From assembly GCA_014898425.1 (NCBI GenBank), contig RCSZ01000022.1:1-64000 (forward strand): a stretch of 64,000 nt of DNA, written 5' to 3'. The translations under genes and the position numbers were made by a program. Position 1 is the stretch's first letter; the number at the start of each line of letters is the position of its first letter. The notes under the pieces were generated by a model. It did not search any database, was not told the origin of the DNA, and worked only from the letters and a program-made list of their open reading frames with translations. This DNA comes from Botryotinia globosa (Eukaryota; Ascomycota; Leotiomycetes; Helotiales; Sclerotiniaceae). Below, piece by piece: positions 24,192 to 35,000 of the stretch.

Positions 24192-25802
24192 ATGTTCGAC
24201 CGTTTGAAAGAAAAACACAAGTTTGATAACAACAAGATGATGAACAATAGTAGTTCTTTACTACAAATTCAAGACATGTCATTAATTTCAATCCCGACTC
24301 GAGATCCATTGACATCTGCTCAAGAACAACCTCAGACTTCTGCAAGTCCGGATTCTTCATCTACATCCTCTCCAATGGTTTCATCAGCATCCGACTCAGA
24401 GCTTTTCCGGGAAAAGTTGAACAAATCAAATTCTGGTGCTGTATCATCATCGCCAAGCTCACAGCTTTGTACGGCAGTTATTGATCTTATAATTTTTTGT
24501 ACACAACATATGAGATCATGCAATACACCTTTTCTGAAAGACACAACGATCAATCCATATTGGTGTTTCGATGAAGTAGAAGACGGAAGAAAGTATCTGA
24601 GACCAACTCAGGAGTTTATGATCGAGAGAGAGGATATTGTCTATATTATTGATACAGTCAAGCAAAATTTGAAGTGGGAAGATTGGGAGATTGTTAAATA
24701 TCGGTGAGTTTGTTTGAGCATTTATTTGAAAACACAGTTTAATAATAGCACTAACTCTTCAAACTCTTTAGTTACCACATTGCGTATTCATATGAAGAAG
24801 GCTGGCTCAGAATGGCTATCCCGGGACCCGTTCACAATGGAACAAGAGATAACATCCGCAGAACAATCCAGGAAGCTGCGAGAAAAACTATCTATTCACT
24901 CGGAAAGCAGGCGTCTGAATCGGGATTGGAGATAAACGTTGATACAGCACAATCAATAATGTGTGTCGACAAGGACGAGAATATAGAGAAGAGATGTGCC
25001 GATGTTGTATTGAAAATAAACAAGGAACTTCCTTCTCTTGCTCTGGAAGTCGAACATTCACAGACAGATCATGCGGGTTTTGATATAATACATCAATATC
25101 TCACTGAAAGTGTATGTTTCACAATCAAGATTGCATTTGCTGTAAAGATTGGCTATGAAGCTGGAAGTGATGAAGGACTCGAGGTCATATGGACTAGGTA
25201 TCAAGGTTTAATCAGCGAAGAGGAAGTTTCTTCAAAAGCTGATACATCTATTGTGAGTGGCTCTCCATTTTTTATGTGTATTCAATGTTACTTACTAACC
25301 TTGGTTTTCTGTTTAGCTCCTTCGCGATAAAAATCGCAAAGAGGGTTCGATCAAGACTCTCGATTCATATGTTTTCGATCTCTCCATTCAGGAACTTCTT
25401 CCTCAACGTGAAGAATGTAATTGGAATTTTACAAAGGAAATTCTGGATGCAAGGGTTTGTATTTCAGGGAGGGATATCTTGCAGTGTGTTATCGATGCTG
25501 AAGAGGAGGCGAAAAAGATATCAATTATATGTTCGGGACCTATGATGATTGAAGGAAAAAAACAGAGTGCCTTTATCAGGAAACCAAGACAGAGGACTGT
25601 AAAGGAAGACGAATACGATTCATCTGAAAAGTTTATGGATCGAGTTATGGAAAGAGCCGACTCACAGAGGGAAATCAAGGAGTTGAATAGAAAGATAGTT
25701 GATGAGGGCGAGAATTTTGAGGATGGCGATGAGACTGAGAGGGTTGGGGCTCATTCAATGGTGACTAGAAACATGAAAAAGGAAATGGGGAGAAAGTTGT
25801 GA
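24192..25802 (+). CDS. Hypothetical protein, possible PD-(D/E)XK-like domain
   Basis: Three exons: 24192-24703, 24772-25252 and 25317-25802, giving 492 aa. Both introns (68 and 64 bp) have GTGAGT donors and CTAAC branch sites, and splicing keeps frame (phases 2 and 0). N-terminal 1-90 is Ser/Thr/Gln-rich low complexity. Residues ~90-330 look globular; the C-terminal ~80 residues are charged and helical. The stretch around 255-292 (LPSLALEVEHSQTDH...YLTESVCFTIKIAFAVKIG) resembles the E-V-x-x-S-Q/E...W/Y-L-x-x-S pattern of a common fungal hypothetical family with a restriction-endonuclease-like fold. That assignment is inference; catalytic residues are not secure. Alternative start codon at 24237. 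Confidence 0.75.
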
Positions 25803-26899
25803 TGGGTGAAAGTGCGGTACATGATTGGGAAGCGGAGACAAAATGGTATGGGGGGGGAGTGGATTAAGGGTTGCGGACCATATAGTAAATATTGAGCGGC
25901 GTGTTATATTAAGGCATATGACCATCGACTCATATCTTCAATTTATAGTAGGGGGCCTGGAAGATGTCATTTGGTATTCAAGTTTGATCACTACATTAGT
26001 TAAGTGTAGTGTCAAAATCAGAGATGTCAAAGATGCGATGATGGGACATACTTGGAGAGATCTAACGAAAGCAGAGAGGGCGAGGTATGCTGAAGATGTG
26101 AAGTTTCTGATGTGCAAATTTAATACTAAGAGAAATTCAAATATTCTTACACTGTTACTAATTTCTGCACCTTCAACATCAATACTGAAGAAACACGTAG
26201 AATATCGCGAAAGGCAAAAATAAAATAATGGCTACCCATGATCAGTTATTAGAAGTCTGATGTACTTCTGTGTTGACTCAATTGGTTTGATAGGTAATTG
26301 CCATGGGACAAGACAGTTTGTTCGTACCCTGTTTGTCGCGTTATGCCAGTACTTAATTTTTGAATCACAGAAACATGTTGAAGAGATCTGAGTTGATACA
26401 TTCTTGGGCAACGGCTCGAGATTCACGCTGAATGTGCTCATACTCACCACGGTTATAATGCTCATTCCAAAAGTCGAGCTGAGAATTTGGAAGCTGGCTA
26501 AGTGGTCTAATTGATATAAATAGGTTCATCTCTATGAAGCAAATTGTCCAGAAGGAAGGAGTTAAGTTACATTTACTTCAGAGTAAGTATCCTAACAAAC
26601 TCTGGAGATTGATAACTATAAACACTATTAGTTTCAATCATTCCATCTCTGAGCCAATCTCATGCTATCTTATTCCGTCAAACCCGAATCATAGGAATGA
26701 TTGAAATGGGCTTGACATGGAACAGAGGATCGGTGAAATAGAAAAGCACGAAGCCGCGCAGCGAATAGAGAATAAAGGAATTATAATACCCAGCCCCTGC
26801 CCCTGCCGATAATTCCTCTACCGCATTATATTGACTAGTTCATGATATCAACAGTTGACATCAGCCCATCCCATTCCCCAGCACATCAAGAAAATCTTC
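25803..26899. other. Downstream and intergenic region
   Basis: A frame from ATG 25843 to 26223 (about 126 codons) lies just beyond the stop of the preceding gene. It has no introns or motifs and is more likely 3' untranslated or chance. Nothing else is seen. Confidence 0.35.
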
Positions 26900-26904
26900 A
26901 TTAC

Positions 26905-27073
26905 TGTTGCGATACGAGTGAATATACGCACATGAGCGCTAGCTCACTAGCGTACGCACGTATTGCATATAGCTTTCGTAGCTCTAGAGCCTAGAACATA
27001 TTAGACACAATATGAATGAATACAGCATACCTATTATGAAGACGTCATAATCACCACCGAGGTAATACCAACA
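26905..27073 (+). repeat. Solo LTR of a second copia-like family
   Basis: 169 bp starting TGTTGCGATACGAG and ending GGTAATACCAACA, with a perfect 5-bp target duplication ATTAC (26900-26904, 27074-27078). It shares the TACCAACA terminus and GCGCTAGC-type inverted motifs with the LTR at 22420 but is otherwise diverged, so it is probably a related family. Not RIP-mutated. It lies 31 bp beyond the stop of the 27104-28549 gene, within its likely 3' region. Confidence 0.7.
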
Positions 27074-27103
27074 ATTACAGAGGCCATGAACGTACCAAGT
27101 AAA

Positions 27104-28549
27104 TCACGCAACGTCTTCAATTGACGTATTTGTAACCTTAACCTCATCTACCGAACCAAGGATCGATCCGACTGAAGATGATCGACGCAGTCTTTTGGTA
27201 TGAGATGTATCGTCGTCTGAATCATTGCTATTGGTATATATACGTTTTCGAGTGTTGGTGATATTAGCAGATTTTCGAAAGGTGCCTGATTTTTGCATGC
27301 TCTCTTGACCCAGAGTATCGTGTGGATAGTTTGGGATGTTGATAATTCGTATGGAATCTTGGGATTTGGTGGCTTGCGTATATGTTTGGGTATCGGTTGC
27401 TTGCGAGAGTTTTGTAGTATTCTTGGCTTCCATGCCTTCTGAAGTATCAATAGCTGGCGTGTCTTGTGGGATGCTCGTGATTTGAGAAGTACGTTCCTGA
27501 GTATCGCGACTGAGCTCATGTTTTCTAGAGGTGACATTCCGCTGAGACTTTCTTGCCCTTATCCCCTTCGTCTCCTTTTCCATTCCTGCCTTCTTTGCAT
27601 GTCTCTGCGAGTTAATATTCCGCTGAGACTTTCTCGTCATCATCTGCTTCGTCTCAATTTCCTTTCCTCCTCCCTGTGTATTTCCTCGTGGATCAAGAAC
27701 CCCGCGCCTCTCAGTCCCCGTCTCTGATATGCGCCGGTGCAATTTCATCGCAGGTTCAGCCCCTATTACTTCCATCTCCCTCTCCTTTCTCCCTCCAGAT
27801 GTATTTCCGCTGGCCTCGGGAGATCCGCGTCTTTCGATATCGGTCTTCGGTATGCGTCTCTCTTGTTTCATCTCAATTTCACCCCTTACCCTTTCCAATC
27901 TTGCCTCACACCACTCCTTCATAGCCCAAAAGGTCTGCTCAGAATAACTCAGTACCCCAGAGACCCACCTCATTTCCTCATTTTTATATCCGGCCGACTC
28001 CATTTCAGTCACCAACTCCGAAAGTGCCTTCTCTGCTCGACGTTTCTCCAAGTTTTGATTTGATATTTTGATAGTGGAATTCCATTGCGCCATCCTCGTA
28101 TCGTATTCCTTGTATAATTCTTCAATGTCGCCGAGACTCCATGGATTAGTTATCGACGTTGCGCATTCAGCAAGAAGTTGCATGTGAACCTTTTCCTTGA
28201 GAGATTCATCCGGATTCTGGCCCCAGTGACGAGCAATATCAATTTCTTCGAATGTGAGACCCCAATCCGAAAGAACTCTTAGATAGGATTTGTATTTGTG
28301 ATCATTGTCGTTGTTATCGATCTTGGCAGATGTAATAGTGGGCGTGGGAATTTCTTTCGAGTGGGATAGCTGCGGCGTCGTGGAAATGGAGGAAGAAGTT
28401 GGATTTGGGGACGGTAAATGTTGCTGATGCTGTCGCAATCTGATATCGATATATTGAAGTTCATCAAGGTGAGGCGCATAGTCGACAAGGCTTCTTGGTG
28501 AGCGGGGTGAGTGAGGTAAGATCGATGGAGGTGTTGAAATAGTATTCAT
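27104..28549 (-). CDS. Hypothetical basic, largely disordered protein
   Basis: Single-exon 481-aa frame, ATG at 28549. Residues 1-80 are Pro/Ser/Gln-rich. Residues ~85-225 look like a helical globular domain (SDWGLTFEEIDIARHWGQNP, then W/K/E-rich helices). After 230 the protein is charged and repetitive: 231-258 and 272-299 are ~28-residue degenerate duplicates (RRIPKTDIERRG against RRISETGTERRG), and ETK...RKSQRN recurs at 299-311 and 326-338. A KRLRRSSS cluster at 452-459 after an acidic patch could be a nuclear import signal. Function unknown. It is transcribed away from the small gene at 28784, leaving 234 bp between the two starts as a shared promoter region. Confidence 0.75.
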   Translation of the reverse strand: MNTISTPPSILPHSPRSPRSLVDYAPHLDELQYIDIRLRQHQQHLPSPNPTSSSISTTPQLSHSKEIPTPTITSAKIDNNDNDHKYKSYLRVLSDWGLTFEEIDIARHWGQNPDESLKEKVHMQLLAECATSITNPWSLGDIEELYKEYDTRMAQWNSTIKISNQNLEKRRAEKALSELVTEMESAGYKNEEMRWVSGVLSYSEQTFWAMKEWCEARLERVRGEIEMKQERRIPKTDIERRGSPEASGNTSGGRKEREMEVIGAEPAMKLHRRISETGTERRGVLDPRGNTQGGGKEIETKQMMTRKSQRNINSQRHAKKAGMEKETKGIRARKSQRNVTSRKHELSRDTQERTSQITSIPQDTPAIDTSEGMEAKNTTKLSQATDTQTYTQATKSQDSIRIINIPNYPHDTLGQESMQKSGTFRKSANITNTRKRIYTNSNDSDDDTSHTKRLRRSSSVGSILGSVDEVKVTNTSIEDVA

Positions 28550-28783
28550 GATAGTGAATAATTGGTGCCGCTTTCATGTACATTGATTGGGGGTGGTGGA
28601 TGAGATGTTGAGCACGTTGGAATTTCAGATATAATATGACGATAGATTCTTTTCCTATGTGTGATTGACGTTGCGTTGAGTTGAGTATTGTGGAGTTGGC
28701 ATGGCAGGAAGAGGAAGGAAAAGTCGAAGAGAAGGTTATCTGGTGGATGGTGTCCTGGAAATGGTGGGATTGTCACGTGATAC

Positions 28784-29163
28784 ATGGCTTTAACGCGTCA
28801 GGTCCGTGACAATCTTCACGGCTCGAGTACGATGGAGCAGATCCACCGCGGGGTAAGGCTGTGTGTGGGCCATAACGCTCATCTTTCCTGCACGAATTAT
28901 CTAACAACAACAACACTCTCTCTCAGATCTTCCAAGGTCGCTGCACTCGAGTACTTCCTATTGTAATATTCTACCCCGAAGACAGTGCCTTTGGAGGGCC
29001 AAGCGCCTTTTCAAACTTTCAACCATCTTCCTCATTCCCGCTCATCTTCAATAAATTAACCACCACCACCACCAAAAAAGCAATGACAAACAACACTACT
29101 GGCAATAAGATTATGAAGATAGTTAGAGAGAACCAACGAAATCCTTCTGAAACGATCGGTTGA
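28784..29163 (+). CDS. Small two-exon hypothetical protein, 101 aa
   Basis: Exon 1 28784-28852 (MALTRQVRDNLHGSSTMEQI...), intron 28853-28926 (74 bp), exon 2 28927-29163. The intron has a GTAAGG donor, a CTAAC branch site at 28901-28905 and a pyrimidine-rich CTCTCTCTCAG acceptor 22 bases on. Splicing joins the frames in phase 0 and keeps 78 further codons open, which is good evidence for a real gene despite the small size. The product is basic with a Thr/Lys patch from an ACC repeat and no membrane segment. A CACGTG lies 5 bases before the ATG. No family recognised. It is divergent from the 28549 gene and upstream of the kinase gene. Confidence 0.5.
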
Positions 29164-29262
29164 GCATGCCTACTGCAGAATAAACGAAGGGCCTTTGCAC
29201 GTATCAACTCTTCTTTGAATCAATATCTGCCCCTCTGTCAGTTTATCTCTTTCTTCTCCTCC

Positions 29263-29336
29263 TCCTCTTCTCCTCCTCCTCTTCTCCTCCTCCTCTTCTC
29301 CTCCTCCTCTTCTCCTCCTCCTCTTCTCCTCCTCTC
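29263..29336 (+). repeat. CT-rich minisatellite upstream of the kinase gene
   Basis: About five copies of the 14-base unit TTCTCCTCCTCCTC, ending 110 bp before the kinase start codon, in its probable promoter or 5' untranslated region. Confidence 0.85.
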
Positions 29337-29446
29337 TCAATCCTTCTCCGTTTCTATTCGCATCTAATTTTGGTCTTAGTAGGTAGTTACCAATACTTCC
29401 ACAGCTTCTGCAGACTCGAAATCTCCCATGAAACCTCTAATCTATC

Positions 29447-31253
29447 ATGACATCAACCATCAACTTCGAGGATTATAAACTCGACAAAACAATATGTTTC
29501 CTGTATCCAGAAACTCCCACAACACGCATGGCCTTTCGTTTACAACAGAATCAAAAGCATGTACCAACCAGAGTTCCTCTTTCAAAGCTCAAAGAACATC
29601 CATCCGAGTCATCAACACAAGAGTTACCATCTGCCGAAATACCAGAGGAAGAAGGGACCCTAAGAGAAAGGACACCATTCATAGAAGAAAATTCCGATAT
29701 AAAATCTGCAAGTGCACCACCACCACCTCTTCTTACACTTAGAACCGATGCCCATCTTTTAAACAACAAGGCGGAGTTCATGTTTGGGTCCGATTCCTTA
29801 CATTGCGATTTCCTCCTTGATGATAAAAAAACAAATGGTATTAGTGGTCGACATCTTCGTTTATACTTCTCACATGAAAGTGGCAAGTCCAATCGTGAAA
29901 ATATCATCCTCTGTATTGAGAATCGCTCCCACAACAAAATTGATGTGATATCTTTGAGGAAAAAACTCAACACTACTTTGAGAATAAATCAGACCTTTCA
30001 GCTTCCTTCAGACGATAGTCCTTGGACGATTAAATTTGCATCTATCGAGGAAACCTCTTTTACCCTTATCTTTCCGAAGAGAGACGAAAACCAAGAAAGT
30101 ACACGCATATTTCAGGAAAACTTAAATCAATTTGTTAATCGTCCAAACATAAACGATCCTCAACCTACTTATGGAGGAATTTCAAGCAAGGAAATTGAGA
30201 CGCCTCAAGTCCCACAAAGAACATGGGATTGGGATGCGAAAGAACAGCTTGGGGGTGGAGGGCAAGGTAGTGTATACAAAGTGAAGGATAAGAAGACAGG
30301 TGAATGTTTTGCAGCGAAGATATTTGGTCAACATAAGCATTTCAAGAAGGAATTGGGATATCTCAAGGTTTTGAAACATGTAAGTACCACCCTCACACTG
30401 GAACAATTTAGGGGTCTTCGGCCCTATCTGCCCTCATCTGAAACTCATCTTTCCTTGCAATCGCTTGCTTATGTACAGGTCTTGCTAACAATTTCTTGAG
30501 GAGCATATTGTGAAGTACTTTGAATTCATAGAGAATGGAGGTCCTAAACAAGACATGAACATAATAATCATGGAATACCTTCCGAATGGAACCCTACACA
30601 GCAAACTTCATGACAATAATCAGCTGGATCCTAACCTTGCAAAAAGATATTGGTATCAATTATCTACAGCACTTAAATATCTCCATTCAAATCGTATCCT
30701 TCACCGAGACATCAAACCAAGCAACATCATCTTTTCATCCTCTAATACTATCAAATTCTGCGACTTCGGTCTGTCCAAGACGCTGGTAGATGAAAGTAGT
30801 ACGGCCTCGCAACTCGGTACACCTTGTTATATGGGACCGGAGAGAACTAGAGGTGATGGATATGGAGAGAAGGATGACGTATGGGCTTTAGGCATTGTGG
30901 TATTGGATATGCATTATTTGTTACCGGCGAGTAAACCTTATTGGCTTATTGCGAAGGCTCGCGAGCCGATTTATGAAAAGGTCTGGAAAAAATGGATGGG
31001 TGATGTCAAGAAGGTTGTTGAAGGGTTGAAGGGTGATGGGGATGGGGAGATGACTAGAGAGAAGGAGAGGGGAATTCAAGTATATGATGTATTGCGGGGG
31101 ATGCTGATGGAGGACGAGAAAGAAAGATTGTGTGCAAAAGACGTCATAGACTTGTTATCGAGATCTAGGGAAGCTGAGGGTAAAAGAAAGGGGATCCGAT
31201 TAGAACATCTAAATTCAGATGTTAAGCGTTTAAGGGGGAAGGGGACTTCATAG
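29447..31253 (+). CDS. FHA-domain serine/threonine protein kinase
   Basis: Two exons, 29447-30379 and 30501-31253, joined across a 121-bp intron (GTAAGT donor, GCTAAC branch, phase 0) to give 561 aa. Residues ~95-210 resemble an FHA phospho-threonine-binding domain (FGSDSLHCDFLLDD, SGRH at 133-136). The usual Arg after the first Gly is Ser115, so binding may be altered. The kinase domain spans ~262-505: glycine loop LGGGGQGSV (268-276), Lys291, Glu302, HRDIKPSN (379-386), DFG (399-401), GPE in place of APE (423-425), DDVWALG. All catalytic residues are present. FHA plus kinase is the plan of Rad53/Chk2/Dun1-type checkpoint kinases, but orthology is not shown. A short upstream frame starts at ATG 29429 and overlaps the start. 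Repeats border the gene on both sides. Confidence 0.88.
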
Positions 31254-31365
31254 GTGGCGGTATGATAGACTTGCCAGCTAAACAGAAACCTCAAATCAAT
31301 AAATATTGGTAGACATGTACGAGCAACTCTATATATAAATTATTTATTTTCATTTATTTTCATTT

Positions 31366-31513
31366 ATCATCATCATTATCATCATCATTATCATCATCAT
31401 TATCATCATCATTATCATCATCATTATCATCATCATTATCATCATCATTATCATCATCATTATCATCATCATTATCATCATCATTATCATCATCATTATC
31501 ATCATCATTATCA
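31366..31513 (+). repeat. 12-bp microsatellite downstream of the kinase gene
   Basis: About twelve near-perfect copies of ATCATCATCATT, starting some 110 bp after the kinase stop codon, likely within or just after its 3' untranslated region. Confidence 0.9.
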
Positions 31514-31887
31514 AGTGTAAAGATGATTTGGGAAATGAGAGCTAATTTATTGATAACTTGTTTTTCTGTTGATTGATGATTGGCTTGTTACAGCTGTTTT
31601 TGGATAAAATATGAGAGACAATATTTTGGCCATTCAATCTCCTCTCCCATATGTCCTCCCACTTCACTCTCATCAAAACTCGCAATATATGCAAGATGCT
31701 ACTCCCTAAGGGACTACATGCAGAACACGCTTCCTATGAATGCAAATTCTCAAGTTTACCTACATTCGCTTAAGCCATTGGATGGTAATGCAATTAAAGC
31801 TATATTGATCGCGACTGAATCTTGATGAAAGCTCAGTGAATGGTTGGTAGTCAGGAGTCATTCATGAGCTAAAGCTTTCCAGTGAAG
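31514..31887. other. Intergenic
   Basis: Balanced sequence between the microsatellite and the copia insertion. No gene supported. Confidence 0.4.
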
Positions 31888-31892
31888 GTATG

Positions 31893-32062
31893 TGTCAGGA
31901 CATCGATCATATAATCAAAGAGGGCACTATATTAACTAGCATCGCGCTAACGCTTTTATATATATTTAGTATCTAGCTTCCTATAGTTAATAATGATTAA
32001 GAATGAATATAATTATATAGAATTAAGTATTTATATTTATATTAATCAAATTGATATCAATA
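31893..32062 (+). repeat. 5' LTR of the plus-strand copia element
   Basis: 170 bp, TGTCAGGACATCGATC to TTGATATCAATA. Differences from the solo LTR at 22420 are mainly G-to-A and C-to-T. A RIP-altered TTAATTAGTGATATTA follows at the primer-binding position. Confidence 0.85.
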
Positions 32063-35000
32063 TTAATTAGTGATATTATAAATTAGGATTTTGAATTTTA
32101 TTAAAAGTATTAGATATTTTTATATAGTATTTAGGATTGATAGAAATTCTAAAGAGATTATAGAAAAGATATTATTATATCAAATATAATATATTATCTT
32201 TTTTTATAATGTTAAAAAGTATATTTCAAATAATTGTATTAGAAAGATATATTCAAAAAATTCGATTTTATTAAATGTAATAAATCGATTTTGTGTTTAT
32301 TATGTATTCACTTTTGTATTATATATTGTATTAAATGAAAACAAAATTTTTTATTTACTTTTTATATTTATAAAAGACTTTTATATATATACAAATATAT
32401 ATATATTTATAATAATTTTTGAAATACTTTTATTTATATATATAATTATATCAAAAAATAATATTATTTTAATTAAGAATGTTATTAATAAGAATATATA
32501 TATAAAGGAGGAAGAGGAAGAGTGTAAAGAATAGTTCAATTTATTAAAAGCAATGTTAAATAATAAGAGAATTATTATTATTGATAATAAAAAATTTATC
32601 AAATATATCAAATTCAAATATAAATAATATAATTACAAAAATATTAATAATAATAATCTAGTAAAAATCTTTTATTATAACTTTAGAATATTTATAATTA
32701 TATAATTTACAAAAATCCATCAGATTTATATATAAAAGTTATATATAATACTATATATTCAAGGAATATATCTATTAAAAATAAATATTAAAATATTTAC
32801 AATTTTATTTAAATAATCTTATAAGATTATTATTAATAAATAAATAAAAATATAAATTCAAAAAACTCTAAAAAATATTAATATTAAGGAATCTAAATTC
32901 AAATCCAGAATTATTTGCAAATTTATTAAAAACGATTTCAAATATATAAACAAAGATAATAAAAATAAGTATAATGAAAATAAAAATATAGGAGATTTTG
33001 ATAATAAAAATAGTGATAATGATAAAGATAATAAAGGTTATAAATTCCAAAAGGATAAAATATTAGTATTATATTTCAATATATAATCTTTTATTAATTT
33101 ATTAAAATTCTATATCAATGATAAGAAATATAATAAGAATAATAACAATTTCGATTTCAAGCTTTCAATATTTTATAAAATTTTATAATATATAAAGATA
33201 CTTATAAATATATATTATAAAATATTTCCAATTATATTTAAAAAGAATATATTTCAATTCTTTTATATTAATTATAATTTCCTATTATTAATATTCAAAA
33301 AGCTTTATATTTATATACAAAACAATTTTAAAGGAAATAAATATTAATGAAATATATTATTGAAATAGAACAATATCATTCTGAAATCGATTAAAAAAAA
33401 ATATAGAAATAAATTATTCAATAAATGTTTTACAATTATAATTAAACAATTATATATTACAATATTAACTTGATTTTATTATATAATAAATATTTTATTT
33501 TTATAATAAACTTATACTTATTTACAAAAATATAAAAATATATAATCTAACTTATTTTAATTTTTTAAAAAAAATATCTGATTTGATCAATCAATTATAA
33601 CAATCTATTAGCATATAGAAAAGATTATACAAAAATAAAAGAAATATAATACTATTTATTGATAGGAAATTTTGTAATAATAATAATTATAGCAATAATT
33701 GAAATGATTTTAAGAATTCTAGAAATAATAATAATTTCAGAAACAATTTATATAACAAACAATAATATTCAGGTTTTTTTAATTAATATAATCATTATTA
33801 GATATATAAAAAAGAAAGATATCAATTAATAAAACATTTTAAAAAAGAATAAAACAAAAATAAATATAAATACAAAAAGAAAATCAAAGATAATAATAAT
33901 AATATATTTAACAAACATTATAACCAATAAATAATCGAATACAAAGAAAAGACTATTAATACAAAATCTAATTTAAAAACCAAAATAAACCTATTTTTTA
34001 TAGATCTTGATATTGAAAATAATATAGATAAAATATTTTTTATAAATTCTAAATCTATCAATAGTTAGAAAATATTTAATTAATTATTATTTAATACAAT
34101 ATTATATATAATAACTAAAAACTTTATTGAAATTGTTTTATCTATAAAAAACATAATAAATGTTTTTTATACAAATTATATAAATAAAGAATTTTTTGAT
34201 ATATATATTAATATAATATATATAAATAAGTTTATAATTAGAATTGAATAATATTATATATAAAAGCAAATCTACTCAATTGAATATAATCCACTAATAA
34301 CAAAAACTATAAATATACATTTCGAAAAAAGAATTATAATATCAATAGAATTATTCCAAATTATTACATTATTCGAAAATATTGATTTTCATATTATAAA
34401 TATTAATATTTTATTTCTATTGAGTTTTAAAAATATAGATTATTTTAAAATATTTTATAATAATATTATTAATTAATTTATTATTTTAAAGAATAAATAT
34501 TCTATTATTAGAAGATATGAATATATATTTTTAATATAGAAAATAAATATAGATTAATTTATTCAAAAATCGATTTATTAGAATAATTATTATTTAATAA
34601 TTATAGAATTATAATATTTATATTAATGATTCAGTTATTTATCAATATAATGTTTTTATAATATATTATAATAAATAGATTATAATAAAAATAATAATAT
34701 TATTAAATATTTTATTAAATATTATAAGCACTATCAAATATATAGCAAATTATTAAAACATTTTAGATTCATTTTATTAGAAAACACTAAATTCAATTAT
34801 ACTATTTACATTGATATTATATATATTGAAAACAATTTAATTTTATATATTATCGATAAAATAATATATTATCAAATAGCTTAGTTTTTTAAAAACATTT
34901 TTATTAAATATATATTTAATAGTTTTAGGAAATATTAAATTGATATATATATTGAATTACTAGATTATATTATTTATAATATCAAAAAGAATTTTGTAAA

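Noticed and set aside
25843..26223. Frame of about 126 codons after the 24192-25802 gene
   Set aside because: No introns, motifs or promoter; sits where a 3' untranslated region is expected.
29019..29207. Minus-strand frame with a strong hydrophobic segment
   Set aside because: No ATG; the Val run comes from an ACC microsatellite, and the plus-strand spliced gene at 28784-29163 explains the region better.
29551..29973. 140-codon minus frame
   Set aside because: Antisense shadow of the kinase exon 1.
31366..31513. Regular 12-bp repeats as a CRISPR-like array
   Set aside because: Units are directly adjacent without spacers; it is a microsatellite in a eukaryotic genome.
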